Part shown: one piece after another, positions 1 to 8,399 of the stretch
Layout of the letters: every line of letters begins with the position of its first letter
How positions within the stretch are numbered: the first letter of the stretch is position 1
DNA from: Amycolatopsis keratiniphila subsp. keratiniphila
GTDB taxonomy: Bacteria; Actinomycetota; Actinomycetes; Mycobacteriales; Pseudonocardiaceae
Length of the DNA: 64,000 nucleotides
Reading direction: 5' to 3'
Assembly (NCBI RefSeq): GCF_001620365.2
Contig: NZ_LQMT02000020.1
Span: forward strand, 83,852-147,851
Position numbers and translations under genes: made by a program
The notes under the pieces: model-generated
Database searches by the model: none
Seen by the model: only the letters and a program-made list of their open reading frames with translations
What the model was told of the DNA's origin: nothing

Positions 1-909
1 TCAACCGGTGGGCACCAGCCGCCGCACCAGCAGCAGTACCCCGGTTACACCCCTTGGCAGGCCGCGCCGAATCCACTCGTCACCCCGCCACCACGCAAGA
101 AGGGCGGCCGGGTCGCCGTCCTCGTGAGTGCGACGGCGCTCGCCGCCGCACTCGTCGGCGGTGTCGGTGGAGCCGCGATCATGGGGCTCGGCTCCACGTC
201 GTCGGCGTCGGGCACGGGTTCGTCCGCGGTCGCCAACGGGCAACTGGTCGGGAACAACACTTCGGGTGACGTCAGCGGGGTCGCCGCGAAGGTGACGCCG
301 AGCGTCGTGCAGGTGAACGTGACCACCGCCCAGGGTGAGGCCGTCGGCTCCGGCGTCATCCTGACGGCGGACGGGCGCATCCTCACCAACGCCCACGTCG
401 TCGCGGACGCCGAGGGCGATGTGACCGTGACATTGTCCGACGGCAAGCAGTACAAGGCGAGCGTGGTCGGCGCCGACACGAAGGCCGACATCGCGGTGCT
501 CCAGGCGAAGAACGCGAGCGGGCTGACCCCGGCTTCGCTCGGCGATTCCAGCAAGCTCGCCGTCGGCCAGCAGGTCGTCGCGATCGGCTCGCCCGGCGGG
601 CTGCAGAACACCGTGACCACCGGGATCGTGAGCGCGCTGAACCGCAAGCTCGACGAGTTGAGCAGCGGGCAGGAACGGCGTTCGCCCTACAGCAGGACCA
701 CGAACGAAGCCGGGCCGAGCTACACCGCGATCCAGACCGACGCCCCGATCAACCAGGGCAACTCGGGCGGCGCGCTGGTCGACGCGCAGGGGAACGTCAT
801 CGGCATCAACTCGGCGCTGTACAACCCGGCATCGACCGGCAGCATCGGCATCGGTTTCGCGATCCCCATCAACGACGCGAAGAAGATCGTCGAGCAGATC
901 GTCGGCTGA
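1..909 (+). CDS. Trypsin-like serine protease (HtrA/DegP-like, S1C), 5' end outside window
   Basis: The frame is already open at base 1, so the start lies upstream of the window. The visible part begins with a Pro/Gln-rich cytoplasmic segment, then a basic patch and one transmembrane segment (about 115-200), then a periplasmic-type protease domain. The catalytic triad can be read: His in TNAHVV (codon 394-396), Asp in ADIAV (487-489) and Ser in GNSGG (763-765). This is the layout of mycobacterial and actinomycete membrane-anchored HtrA/PepD proteases, which degrade or sense misfolded envelope proteins. The protein stops directly after the protease domain (KKIVEQIVG), so it has no C-terminal PDZ domain, unlike PepD or HtrA1. 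Protease assignment is firm; substrate is unknown. Confidence 0.88.
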   Translation, partial: STGGHQPPHQQQYPGYTPWQAAPNPLVTPPPRKKGGRVAVLVSATALAAALVGGVGGAAIMGLGSTSSASGTGSSAVANGQLVGNNTSGDVSGVAAKVTPSVVQVNVTTAQGEAVGSGVILTADGRILTNAHVVADAEGDVTVTLSDGKQYKASVVGADTKADIAVLQAKNASGLTPASLGDSSKLAVGQQVVAIGSPGGLQNTVTTGIVSALNRKLDELSSGQERRSPYSRTTNEAGPSYTAIQTDAPINQGNSGGALVDAQGNVIGINSALYNPASTGSIGIGFAIPINDAKKIVEQIVG

Positions 910-952
910 TCCCGCCGTCTGGACCGCTGTCAGGGGGCGGCCCAGCAGGCAC

Positions 953-995
953 AGCCCGTGAAGGCCTCCTTGTGCAAAGGAGGCCTTCACGGGCT
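953..995. terminator. Long perfect hairpin between convergent genes
   Basis: A 19-bp perfect stem (953-971 with 977-995) and a 5-base loop, followed by TT, sits between the protease stop and the stop of the convergent DUF3224 gene at 997-999. It probably acts as a bidirectional terminator. The arm phrase GTGAAGGCCTCCTT resembles the arm of the palindrome at 58439-58491. Confidence 0.8.
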
Positions 996-996
996 T

Positions 997-1374
997 TCAG
1001 AGTTCGTACGTGAGGGTGAAGGTGTGGTTGCCCTCGTCGTCCTGGACGATCTCCGCCGTTCCGGTGATACCCGCAAGTTCACCGTGGCCCGAGCCCGGCA
1101 AGACGATCAGGTGATGCCCGTTCTCCCCCGCCGAGTGATGCAGGACGAAGCCGCCCTTACGCCCGCCGACGGAGACGGCCAGCCGCTCGAAGGCGACGTA
1201 CGCCGACGACGTCTCGTTCACCGCCGTGAGCATCTCGACGGCGCTGGTGCCTTCGACGTCACCGGTGAACGTCTTGGTCAGCAGCACCCGCGAGAACTCG
1301 GTGCCTTCGGCCTTCTCGGTGGCTTGGGGATCCCAGCCGTCCACAGTGAACGACGCTGTCGCGCTCTTGGTCAT
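997..1374 (-). CDS. DUF3224 family protein
   Basis: A 125-residue soluble protein starting MTKSATASFTVDGWDP. It has the features of the DUF3224 family: the FTVDGWDP start, a central TxFTGDVEGTS segment and a C-terminal GxxGHGEL...GTAEI beta-barrel-like stretch. These are small single-domain proteins related to the allene-oxide-cyclase-like barrel; their molecular function is not established. The ATG at 1374 is chosen because the family motif starts right after it; an upstream in-frame start would add only seven residues. The stop lies two bases from the hairpin at 953-995. Confidence 0.8.
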   Translation of the reverse strand: MTKSATASFTVDGWDPQATEKAEGTEFSRVLLTKTFTGDVEGTSAVEMLTAVNETSSAYVAFERLAVSVGGRKGGFVLHHSAGENGHHLIVLPGSGHGELAGITGTAEIVQDDEGNHTFTLTYEL

Positions 1375-1421
1375 GTCACCGAGTCTGCCGGGCATACCTG
1401 ACAGATCGCGTCAGGTATTCC

Positions 1422-2948
1422 TCACCGCCGCCGGTTCCCGAACAGGCCGCGGGTGATCTCCCGGCCGAGCGCGCTCGCCGCGGAGCGGAGGAACGACTTC
1501 ACCGCCGGGTTCTTCATCGCCTGCTCGACCATGCCCGGCTCTTGCTTCTCCGGCTTCGGAGCGGGGGCTTCGGGCGGCGGCGCCTCACCGGCAGGCGGTG
1601 CGGCCACCTTCGCGGCGAGCTTCTCATAGGCCGACTCACGATCGATCGTCTCGGCGTACTTCGCGTGCAGATCCGAAGACGTCGTCGCCGCGGAGATGGC
1701 TTCGGCGCCGATCGAGCCCATCTTGGAACGCGGCGCGCGCAGACGGGTCCACGCGACCGGCGTCGGCGCGCCCCGTTCGGAAAGGACGGTGACGATCGCT
1801 TCGCCGATGCCGAGCGACGTCAGCGCTGAGTCCAGCTCGTAGTGCTTCGTCTTCGGGTACGTCTTCACCGTCTTCGCCAGCGCCGCCTGGTCTTCGGGCG
1901 TGAACGCGCGCAACGCGTGCTGCACGCGCGCGCCCAGCTGGGACAGGACGTTGTTCGGGATGTCCGTCGGAAGCTGCGTGCAGAAGAACACGCCGACACC
2001 CTTCGACCGGATCAGCTTCACGGTCTGCTCGATGCGCTCGAGGAACGCCTTCGACGCGTCGTTGAACAGCAGGTGTGCCTCGTCGAAGAAGAACACCAGC
2101 TTCGGCTTGTCGAGGTCGCCCTCCTCGGGCAGCTCCTCGAACAGCTCGGCCAGCAGCCACATGAGGAACGTCGAGAACAGCGCGGGTTTCGACTGGAGGT
2201 TGTCCAGCTCCAGCAAGGTCACCATCGCCTTGCCGTCGGCCTCGCGCATCAGGTCGTGGACGTCCAGCTCGGGCTCGCCGAAGAAGTCCTCGCCGCCCTG
2301 AGCCTCCAGATTGGACAGCGACCGGAGGATCACTCCGGCCGTCGCGGCAGAGACACCGCCGATGCCCTTGAGGTCCTCCTTGCCCTCGTCACTCGTCAGA
2401 TGCGTGATGACCGAGCGAAGGTCCTTCGTGTCCAGCAGCGCCAAACCGCGCTGATCGGCCCAGTGGAAGATCAGGCCGAGCGTCGACTCCTGGGTTTCGT
2501 TGAGCCCCAGCACCTTCGACAGCAGGATCGGGCCGAAACTCGTGATCGTCGCCCGGATCGGCGAGCCCTTGCCGCCCGTGCCCAGCGACAGGAACTGCAC
2601 GGGGAAGGCGGCGGGCTCCCAGGAGTCACCCAGCTCTTCCGCGCGTTTGGCGATCTTGTCGTTGCTTTCACCCTGCGCGGCGAGCCCCGACAGGTCGCCC
2701 TTCACGTCCGCCAGCACCACCGGAACCCCGGCGGCCGACAGCTGCTCGGCGATCAGCTGCAAGGTCTTCGTCTTGCCGGTACCGGTCGCGCCCGCGACCA
2801 GCCCGTGCCGGTTCAGCGTCGCCAGCGGCAGGCGGACCGCCGCGGCGGCGTCGGCCTTGCCGTCGATCACGACGGCGCCGAGCTCCACCGCCGCCCCGTC
2901 GCTCACATACCCCTGCGCGATCTCCTGGGCTGGACCCTGTTCGGCCAC
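1422..2948 (-). CDS. HerA-like ATPase (DUF853, helicase HerA-like C-terminal)
   Basis: A 508-residue ATPase of the HerA/FtsK superfamily. Walker A is GATGTGKTKT near residue 50, Walker B is KLVFFFDEAHLLF in the middle, and a later RSKGVGVFFCTQ segment holds the sensor-like region. A proline/alanine-rich linker leads to a short basic C-terminus. The GTG at 2948 is preferred over the upstream ATG because GGGGAG lies 5 bases before it. DUF853 proteins are widespread in actinobacteria and usually encoded alone. No NurA-like nuclease partner is visible nearby, so a role in end resection cannot be claimed. Cellular role unknown. Confidence 0.85.
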   Translation of the reverse strand: MAEQGPAQEIAQGYVSDGAAVELGAVVIDGKADAAAAVRLPLATLNRHGLVAGATGTGKTKTLQLIAEQLSAAGVPVVLADVKGDLSGLAAQGESNDKIAKRAEELGDSWEPAAFPVQFLSLGTGGKGSPIRATITSFGPILLSKVLGLNETQESTLGLIFHWADQRGLALLDTKDLRSVITHLTSDEGKEDLKGIGGVSAATAGVILRSLSNLEAQGGEDFFGEPELDVHDLMREADGKAMVTLLELDNLQSKPALFSTFLMWLLAELFEELPEEGDLDKPKLVFFFDEAHLLFNDASKAFLERIEQTVKLIRSKGVGVFFCTQLPTDIPNNVLSQLGARVQHALRAFTPEDQAALAKTVKTYPKTKHYELDSALTSLGIGEAIVTVLSERGAPTPVAWTRLRAPRSKMGSIGAEAISAATTSSDLHAKYAETIDRESAYEKLAAKVAAPPAGEAPPPEAPAPKPEKQEPGMVEQAMKNPAVKSFLRSAASALGREITRGLFGNRRR

Positions 2949-3060
2949 TGTCGCTCCCCGATCTGTGACATGACTCACCTGAGGATGCACACGGTGCCAG
3001 CAACGCGCCGAACCCGCACGTCGCGCGCCACGAATCCCCGGGTCGGGTTAGGGTTTCGGG

Positions 3061-3669
3061 GTGAACGACCGCCTAGTCTGGATCGACTGCGAGATGACGG
3101 GGCTCGACCTCGGCAAGGACGCGTTGATCGAAATAGCCGCGCTGGTGACCGACGCCGAGCTCAACGTCCTCGGCGAAGGTGTCGACATCGTCATCCACGC
3201 CGACGACGAAGCCCTCGACGGCATGCCGGAGGTCGTCCGCGAAATGCACGCCCGCTCGGGCCTCACCGAAGAGGTCCGGCGCTCCACGGTCACCATGGAA
3301 GAAGCCGAGCAGCGCGTGCTCGAGTACATCCGCGCGCACGTGCCCGAGGCCAACGTCGCACCGCTCGCCGGCAACTCCATCGCCACCGACCGCGGCTTCA
3401 TCACCCGCGACATGCCCCTGCTCGACGCGCACCTGCACTACCGCATGGTCGACGTCTCGTCGGTGAAGGAACTCGTCCGGCGCTGGTACCCGCGGATCTA
3501 CTACGCCAAGCCCGAGAAGGGCCTCGCGCACCGCGCCCTCGCCGACATCAAGGAATCCATCGGCGAGCTCGACTACTACCGTCGCGTCGCCTTCGTGCCG
3601 CAGCCCGGCCCGACCACCGAACAGGCCAAGGCCGCGGCCGCTGAAGTGCAGGAACGCCACGAACGGTAA
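3061..3669 (+). CDS. orn: Oligoribonuclease
   Basis: A 202-residue DEDDh exonuclease that degrades 2-5 nt RNA oligomers and linear pGpG to mononucleotides. Exo I is WIDCEMTGLDL near residue 7 (Asp/Glu metal ligands), Exo II is APLAGNSIATDRGFI in the middle, and Exo III is HRALADIKESI with the catalytic His and Asp. Start GTG at 3061 gives the canonical short N-terminus of Orn. In many actinomycetes orn lies directly upstream of tRNA-His, as here (3747). Identification is firm; the length is usual for the family plus a short alanine-rich tail. Confidence 0.96.
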   Translation: MNDRLVWIDCEMTGLDLGKDALIEIAALVTDAELNVLGEGVDIVIHADDEALDGMPEVVREMHARSGLTEEVRRSTVTMEEAEQRVLEYIRAHVPEANVAPLAGNSIATDRGFITRDMPLLDAHLHYRMVDVSSVKELVRRWYPRIYYAKPEKGLAHRALADIKESIGELDYYRRVAFVPQPGPTTEQAKAAAAEVQERHER

Positions 3670-3746
3670 CCCGTTGCGAGCCCCGGAAACGGGCACGCTA
3701 ATATAGTGCGGCCGAGGTGATGGGGGGTTCCCCGAGCCCGGCGATG

Positions 3747-3822
3747 GTGGGCGTAGCTCAGCTGGTAGAGCACCTGGTTGTGGTCCAGGAGGTCGCGGGT
3801 TCGAAACCCGTCGCTCACCCCA
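3747..3822 (+). tRNA. tRNA-His (anticodon GTG)
   Basis: A cloverleaf can be folded. The acceptor GTGGGCG pairs with CGCTCAC, the anticodon arm is CCTGG-TTGTGGT-CCAGG with anticodon GTG, and the T arm is GCGGGTTCGAAACCCGT. The base at 3746 is G and can supply the G-1 typical of tRNA-His. CCA is encoded at 3820-3822. Confidence 0.96.
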
Positions 3823-3825
3823 TCG

Positions 3826-3870
3826 ACCCCAGTTCGGCCGGTACTTCCGGCAGGCTGGGGTTTCGCTTTT
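3826..3870 (+). terminator. Rho-independent terminator after tRNA-His
   Basis: ACCCCAG (3826-3832) pairs with CTGGGGT (3855-3861) and is followed by a T-rich run (TTTCGCTTTTT). The position directly after the tRNA supports a terminator. Confidence 0.75.
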
Positions 3871-3900
3871 TCCGGGTATCGGTAACGCGGCGTGGCGCTC

Positions 3901-3926
3901 GCGCGAGTTCAGGAAGGAACTCGCGC
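3901..3926 (+). promoter_or_regulatory. 5' hairpin just upstream of the lipoprotein gene
   Basis: GCGCGAGTTC (3901-3910) and GAACTCGCGC (3917-3926) form a perfect 10-bp stem with a 6-base loop. It ends 10 bases before the ATG at 3937, immediately beside the GGAGG-like ribosome site. It could be an mRNA stability element or affect translation; no regulator is evident. Confidence 0.4.
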
Positions 3927-3936
3927 GGAGGATGCC

Positions 3937-4332
3937 ATGAGACGCTGGCTGGTCTTGGGAGTCTTCGTGGCGGCCGGCGCCTGCACCGCGTCTCCACCGA
4001 GCCAGGTGCCCGTACCGGCGATCACGTCGACCCCGGTCACGACCGTGACGGTGGCGCCGTCCACTTCGGTACCGCCACCGGTGACCGTGACGGTGACCCC
4101 GCCCAAGCCGACTACTTCTCCGGTCACAAAGTCACCTTGGCGTTGCGAGCCCGGCTATCCGAACTGCACCAAGGCCCAGTCCCAGAAGTACCTCGCCGAA
4201 CTCGAGTACCAGAAGTGTCTCCGTGATCCGGAGAAGATCTGGGACATCGGCACCCAGAAGTGCCGCTACAAGACCAGCGGCGAGGTGCAGTGGGAGCACT
4301 TCTACGGCCCCCTGCCGCCCGGAACGCCATGA
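3937..4332 (+). CDS. Small secreted lipoprotein, unknown function
   Basis: A 131-residue predicted lipoprotein. It starts MRRWLVLGVFVAAGAC, a short signal peptide ending in a lipobox (VAAGAC). A Thr/Pro/Val-rich linker of about 45 residues follows, then a compact C-terminal domain with paired cysteines (CEPGYPNC, KCLRDP, KCRYKT) that look fit for disulfides outside the cell. The ATG has GGAG upstream (CGGAGGATGCC). I recognise no family. Its stop codon TGA (4330-4332) is built into the left arm of the palindrome 4328-4374. It is convergent with the L,D-transpeptidase gene, so an envelope location is plausible. Confidence 0.65.
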   Translation: MRRWLVLGVFVAAGACTASPPSQVPVPAITSTPVTTVTVAPSTSVPPPVTVTVTPPKPTTSPVTKSPWRCEPGYPNCTKAQSQKYLAELEYQKCLRDPEKIWDIGTQKCRYKTSGEVQWEHFYGPLPPGTP

Positions 4333-4374
4333 GGGTCCTGTCAGGACGAAAACCGTCCTGACAGGACCCTCATG
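4328..4374. terminator. 21-bp perfect palindrome between convergent genes
   Basis: Arms 4328-4348 and 4354-4374 are perfectly complementary with a 5-base loop (AAAAC). The left arm contains the stop codon of the lipoprotein gene. The L,D-transpeptidase stop is 10 bases beyond the right arm. Likely a bidirectional terminator. Confidence 0.8.
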
Positions 4375-4383
4375 AAGAACAGG

Positions 4384-5604
4384 TCAGTTCCGGTCGCCGC
4401 CGGTCTTCCAGTCGTCCCACGACATCTGCCACACCGACCAGCCGTCGGTCGGCTCCAACACCTGCGGGCCCGAGTTGGTGACCGTGATGATGTCACCCTT
4501 CTTGGAAGTCTCCATCAGCCACTGCGCGTTCTCGGTCGACAGGTTGATGCAGCCGTGGCTCACGTTCCGCTTGCCCTGCGAACCGACCGACCAGGGCGCC
4601 GAGTGGTAGAAGATGCCGCTGTTGGACATGCGCACCGCGTACTTCACGAACGTCCGGTAGCCGGCCTTGCTGTCCGTCGGGACGCCGTACGTGCTGGAGT
4701 CCATCGTGTACCCGTTGTGCTCGCTCATCACCGTGTAGGTCCCGGCCGGGGTGCTGCTCGACGGCTTGCCCATCGAGATCGGCATCTGCCTGACCTCCTG
4801 GTCGTTCACCACGACCTTCATCTGGTGCGTGCCGCCGTCCGCGGTGGCGACCAGCTTGTCGCCGACGACCACCTTGGCCGGCTTGTCCTCGCGGCCGAAG
4901 GTGTTGTTGCCGAGGTTCTTGCCGTAGATCGCGGCGTTGACCGAGATCTTCGTGCCCGCCTTGAAGTACTCCTTGGGCCGCCACATCACGGTCTTCTCGC
5001 CGAACCAGTGGAACGCGCCCTCGGTCGGCGGCTCGGTGACGATCTTCAGCGCCTTCTCGGTCGCGGTCTTGTCGGGCACGTTGCCGGTGAAGGTGAAGAT
5101 CAACGGCAGGCCGACGCCGACCGTCTCGCCTTCGACGAGGTTGATCGAGACACCGATCTGGCGGCCGGGCTTGGCCGTGGTGAACGTCGAGGTCGCGGTG
5201 ACCGGTTTGCCGTCGGTCCCGGTCGCGGCCGCGGTGACGGTGTAGCTCTTGCCGTAGCCGAGCGGCTCCGCCGACTCCCAGCCCGAACCGTCCTCCTTCG
5301 GCTGGCCCGCGACGACCTTGCCGTCGGCGCCGGTCAGTTTGACCTCGCCCACCTTGCCGTCGGCGACGGCCACGGTGACCGGCTCGCCGGGTGCCACGTT
5401 CGCCGCACCCTGCGCCGGGGTCAGCGTCATCACGGCGGGCTTCGGCTCCGGCGCGGGCGCTCCGCTCTGCTGCGAGCCCCCGGGGGCTCCACCCGGCGAC
5501 GGCTGTTCACCCGACGGTGTACTGGTGCACCCGGCCAGAGTGAACCCGGCCACCAAAGCCACCAAAGCCACCCGCGACCGCCCCGTCGCTCCCCAGACCC
5601 TCAT
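4384..5604 (-). CDS. L,D-transpeptidase lipoprotein (YkuD domain, Ldt class)
   Basis: A 406-residue lipoprotein that makes 3-3 cross-links in peptidoglycan. The start ATG at 5604 gives a signal peptide ending in FTLAGC (lipobox). A Pro/Gly/Ser linker, two Ig-like domains (the second ends around NAAIYGKNLG) and a C-terminal YkuD domain follow. The catalytic motif HxxxxxSHGCINLS carries the nucleophilic Cys with its His. A C-terminal Trp-rich tail (WSVWQMSWDDWK) is typical of LdtMt2-type enzymes. Architecture and length match mycobacterial LdtMt2/LdtMt5-like proteins. Monocistronic by position. Confidence 0.93.
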   Translation of the reverse strand: MRVWGATGRSRVALVALVAGFTLAGCTSTPSGEQPSPGGAPGGSQQSGAPAPEPKPAVMTLTPAQGAANVAPGEPVTVAVADGKVGEVKLTGADGKVVAGQPKEDGSGWESAEPLGYGKSYTVTAAATGTDGKPVTATSTFTTAKPGRQIGVSINLVEGETVGVGLPLIFTFTGNVPDKTATEKALKIVTEPPTEGAFHWFGEKTVMWRPKEYFKAGTKISVNAAIYGKNLGNNTFGREDKPAKVVVGDKLVATADGGTHQMKVVVNDQEVRQMPISMGKPSSSTPAGTYTVMSEHNGYTMDSSTYGVPTDSKAGYRTFVKYAVRMSNSGIFYHSAPWSVGSQGKRNVSHGCINLSTENAQWLMETSKKGDIITVTNSGPQVLEPTDGWSVWQMSWDDWKTGGDRN

Positions 5605-5799
5605 GCACACCGCCCGTTTCGCGTGGTACCAACCCCTACGTCTGGCTATAGTCTGCCTGACCGGCCGCAACGCTCGCGGCCGGATGGCCGAATACGTCCC
5701 GGCCCGACGTAAGGGGACCCCCCTGAAACGGGCCCCAGCAACCCTGTGTTAATGTTTTCCACGTCGCCGAGGGGAACACCGAAGCGGCGGAACAAGCAG

Positions 5800-5872
5800 G
5801 CGCCATTAGCTCAATTGGCAGAGCAGCTGGCTCTTAACCAGCGGGTTCGGGGTTCGAGTCCCTGATGGCGCA
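5800..5872 (+). tRNA. tRNA-Lys (anticodon CTT)
   Basis: Acceptor GCGCCAT pairs with ATGGCGC. The anticodon arm is GCTGG-CTCTTAA-CCAGC (anticodon CTT) and the T arm CGGGGTTCGAGTCCCTG. CCA is not encoded. The 3' half of this gene is repeated at 10121-10166, which makes it an integration site. Confidence 0.96.
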
Positions 5873-5876
5873 CAGT
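5831..5876 (+). repeat. Attachment-site repeat, tRNA-Lys copy
   Basis: Bases 5831-5876 (anticodon loop to just past the tRNA end) recur at 10121-10166 with a single mismatch. Such a tRNA 3'-end duplication is the footprint of a tyrosine-recombinase element integrating at tRNA-Lys. A decayed integrase lies beside each copy. Confidence 0.85.
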
Positions 5877-5884
5877 TCGGAATC

Positions 5885-5945
5885 GAAGCCCACCTGCAGG
5901 ATTTCTCCGCAAAGAGGATCTTGCCGGTGGGCTTCCATCTTGGAT
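5885..5945. terminator. Hairpin downstream of tRNA-Lys
   Basis: GAAGCCCACC (5885-5894) is complementary to GGTGGGCTTC (5936-5945). The same GCCCACC/GGTGGGC arrangement follows the second att copy at 10175-10226, so the hairpin was part of the duplicated or inserted segment. Confidence 0.5.
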
Positions 5946-6007
5946 GGGCCCGGCGTGAGGCCGAATGAGGCCGCACCGACCACCCTTTATTTCTTGGCCT
6001 TCTTGCC

Positions 6008-6190
6008 TCAGCTCCGGCCTCCTTTTCGTCGCCGGGCGCCTTTCTTGCCTGCTTGGCCTCGCAGTGAGGTCGCAGCTTTACGGGCCGCTTCCAGTACCAG
6101 CTCCGCCGTTGCTTCCGCGGCGCTTTGAGGTCGCCGCCTGCGGCCAGCGGCAGGCTGGCCGCGCCGTGCCGCAGGTCGTCCAACGTGCGA
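6008..6190 (-). pseudogene. Tyrosine integrase remnant (C-terminal scraps)
   Basis: One frame reads DDLRHGAASLPLAAGGDLK, the catalytic His/Arg box of actinomycete phage/ICE integrases. Another reads AAEATAELVLEAARKAA, the usual C-terminal helix. The roughly 20 residues that should lie between (LLGH...TADTY with the nucleophilic Tyr) are missing, and the frame changes. This is a deletion- and frameshift-damaged integrase next to the tRNA-Lys attachment site. It cannot be active. Confidence 0.6.
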
Positions 6191-6309
6191 CCTGGTATTT
6201 CCGCGTGGCATGAACACCCGCCAGGCGGTTGGTGTCCGTACTACTTGCTCACATCTGGGGTGTGCGGTGTATGTGCGTACCTGCCGTTCGCCGCGTGGTG
6301 TTTGTGCGG

Positions 6310-7200
6310 TCAAGCCATCACGTGGGGTTTTGCCGTTGCGCGTAGTTCGGTGACCAGTTGTCGTACCGCCAGGGACTGGGCGGTGGCGTGGGTGGTCACG
6401 TACACGATTCGGCGGGTTGGGGCGTTGTCGCCGAGAGGGGTGATGGTGACGCGTGGGGGTGTGGTCATGAGGCTGAGCTTGGGCAAGATGGTCATGCCGA
6501 TACCCTGCGCGACCATCGACAGGGCGACGCCGTCGTCGGCGACGTCGAGTGTCGCCTTCGGCAGCCAGTCCTGGCGGGCCCACCACGCTCGCGTGTAGGA
6601 GGAACAGTTTTCCGCCCAGTCGATCAACGGCAAGCCTTGTGGCTCCCGGTTCCTGGCCGGGTGCACCATCAGATACGGCTCCCGTAGCAGTTCGCCCACG
6701 ACGAGCCCGTTCGGTGGCCGCGAGTCCTCGGCGAGCGTGGCGATGGCGACGTCCGCGCGGCCGTCGGCGACCTCACCCGCGGTGCCCCTGCCGAGTTCCG
6801 GCACGATCAGCACCCTGGGGTTCAACTCGGGATGCTCTGCCGTCAGCCTACCGAGCGCGGCGGGCAGCAGGTGGGCCGCGGCGCTGCGGAACGCCGCGAT
6901 GCGCAGTGGCCCGGTCAACGCTCCAGTGGCCGCGCCGCGCGCCTCGGCGACGAGCAGGTCGAGCTGGCGCAGGATCTGACGCGCGTGCACGAGGACGCGG
7001 TGTCCGGCCTTGGTCGCCCGCGCGCCGGTCCTGCCGCGTTCGAACAAGACGGCCCCGATCTTCCGTTCGCAGACCCGGACCGCGTGGGACACCGCGGACT
7101 GGGTCAGGCCCCGGTCCTCGGCCGCGGCGGTGAAACTGCCGGTGCGCGCGACAGCGAGCAGGAGGCGTAGCTCGCCAGGGCTCAGGTCATTGGTGCTCAC
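6310..7200 (-). CDS. LysR-family transcriptional regulator
   Basis: A 296-residue LysR protein. The N-terminal winged helix spans about residues 1-65 (ELRLLLAVARTGSFTAAAED, then LTQSAVSHAVRVCERKIG). A two-lobed effector-binding domain follows from about residue 90. It is divergent from the MDR oxidoreductase at 7330, with a 129-bp spacer that holds a perfect palindrome (7216-7242). This arrangement suggests control of the oxidoreductase and of itself. Effector unknown. It lies inside the putative tRNA-Lys island. Confidence 0.9.
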   Translation of the reverse strand: MSTNDLSPGELRLLLAVARTGSFTAAAEDRGLTQSAVSHAVRVCERKIGAVLFERGRTGARATKAGHRVLVHARQILRQLDLLVAEARGAATGALTGPLRIAAFRSAAAHLLPAALGRLTAEHPELNPRVLIVPELGRGTAGEVADGRADVAIATLAEDSRPPNGLVVGELLREPYLMVHPARNREPQGLPLIDWAENCSSYTRAWWARQDWLPKATLDVADDGVALSMVAQGIGMTILPKLSLMTTPPRVTITPLGDNAPTRRIVYVTTHATAQSLAVRQLVTELRATAKPHVMA

Positions 7201-7215
7201 CGGACCAGGCTAGCC

Positions 7216-7242
7216 GTTTCCATGAACTCAATTCATGGAAAC
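7216..7242. promoter_or_regulatory. Perfect inverted repeat, probable LysR operator
   Basis: GTTTCCATGAA (7216-7226) and TTCATGGAAAC (7232-7242) form an 11-bp dyad around a 5-base centre in the LysR/oxidoreductase divergent spacer. It fits the T-N11-A dyad style of LysR boxes. Confidence 0.6.
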
Positions 7243-7329
7243 AAGCGGTCCACCAGCGCGACGGTCTGCCCGGTCGTCCGCCTCCCGCTTATGGTGCTCG
7301 TCAGGCCCGTATCCGCGAAGGAGATCCCC

Positions 7330-8334
7330 GTGACCCGCAGTGTCAGCGCCGTCCGCCAAGTCCGTCGTCCGCAGGGCGAGCCGCGCAGGGAGGACTTCGC
7401 CTTCATCACCGAACCGTTGGCCGGTCCCGGCGATGGACAGGTCCTCGTCGAAAACATCTATCTGTCCGTCGACCCGTACATGCGGGAGCTGATGGACTTT
7501 GGCGGCTGGGAAAAGGGAGCCGGGCTCGAAGGCCGCACGCTGGGGCGGGTGATCGAGTCAAGGGTGACGGCTCTCCCGGTGGGAACCATCGTCTTCCACC
7601 GGCACGGCTGGTGCACGCACGCCGCGCTCGCCGAGGCCGACGTTCGGGTGGTCACCCCAGTGGACGGCGTTCCGCTCAGCGCTTTCCTCGGCATCCTCGG
7701 CGGAACCGGGCTGACCGCGTACGTCGGCCTCACCCGCATCGCCCGGTTGCAGCCCGGCGAGGACCTGTTCATATCGGCCGCGGCCGGCGCCGTCGGCAGC
7801 GCGACAGGACAAATCGCGCGACTGCTGCACGCGGGCCGGATCGTCGGTAGCGCGGGGTCTGCGGCCAAGGTCGAGCACCTGACCACGCGGCTCGGCTTCG
7901 ACACCGCGTTCGACTACCACGCTGGCCCGATCCCCGACTCACTCGCGACAGCGGCGCCGGAAGGCATCGACGTCTACTTCGACAACGTCGGAGGCAACCA
8001 CCTCGCGGCTGCTATCGACGCGCTGCGCGATCACGGGAGGATCGCCTGGTGCGGTGCGGTCGCCCAGTACAACAGCCTGGATAATCCGCCCGCCGCGCCG
8101 TACAACCTCTTCGACATCGTCGGCAAAAGCATCCGGTTGGAAGGTTTCCTCGTGCGCGACCACATGGACGCGCGTGAGGAGTTCGAACAGTTCCTGATCC
8201 CGCACGTGCGGCGCGGCGGGATCAAGGTCGACGAGACCGTGACCGACGGCTTCGACACCATCGTCGACGCGTTCCTCGGTATGCTACGCGGCGAAAACAC
8301 CGGCAAGACGCTTGTCCGCGCCACACCGGAATGA
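7330..8334 (+). CDS. NADP-dependent MDR oxidoreductase (alkenal/one reductase type)
   Basis: A 334-residue zinc-independent medium-chain reductase, of the family that reduces the C=C bond of enones (prostaglandin reductase, CurA, YfmJ-like). Evidence is the N-terminal VDPYMRELM motif, the nucleotide-binding AAAGAVGSATGQIARL in the middle, and the conserved DVYFDNVGG and GRIAWCGAVAQYN segments. Start GTG at 7330 is chosen because AAGGAG lies about 6 bases upstream; the open frame extends further 5' without family similarity. Divergent from the LysR regulator and likely controlled by it. Natural substrate is unknown. Confidence 0.9.
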   Translation: MTRSVSAVRQVRRPQGEPRREDFAFITEPLAGPGDGQVLVENIYLSVDPYMRELMDFGGWEKGAGLEGRTLGRVIESRVTALPVGTIVFHRHGWCTHAALAEADVRVVTPVDGVPLSAFLGILGGTGLTAYVGLTRIARLQPGEDLFISAAAGAVGSATGQIARLLHAGRIVGSAGSAAKVEHLTTRLGFDTAFDYHAGPIPDSLATAAPEGIDVYFDNVGGNHLAAAIDALRDHGRIAWCGAVAQYNSLDNPPAAPYNLFDIVGKSIRLEGFLVRDHMDAREEFEQFLIPHVRRGGIKVDETVTDGFDTIVDAFLGMLRGENTGKTLVRATPE

Positions 8335-8399
8335 CCCACCAGGGATCCGCCGCCCAGCCGTCGGGACTGTAACGCGAACGGTGTTTCCGGCCGTGGTTA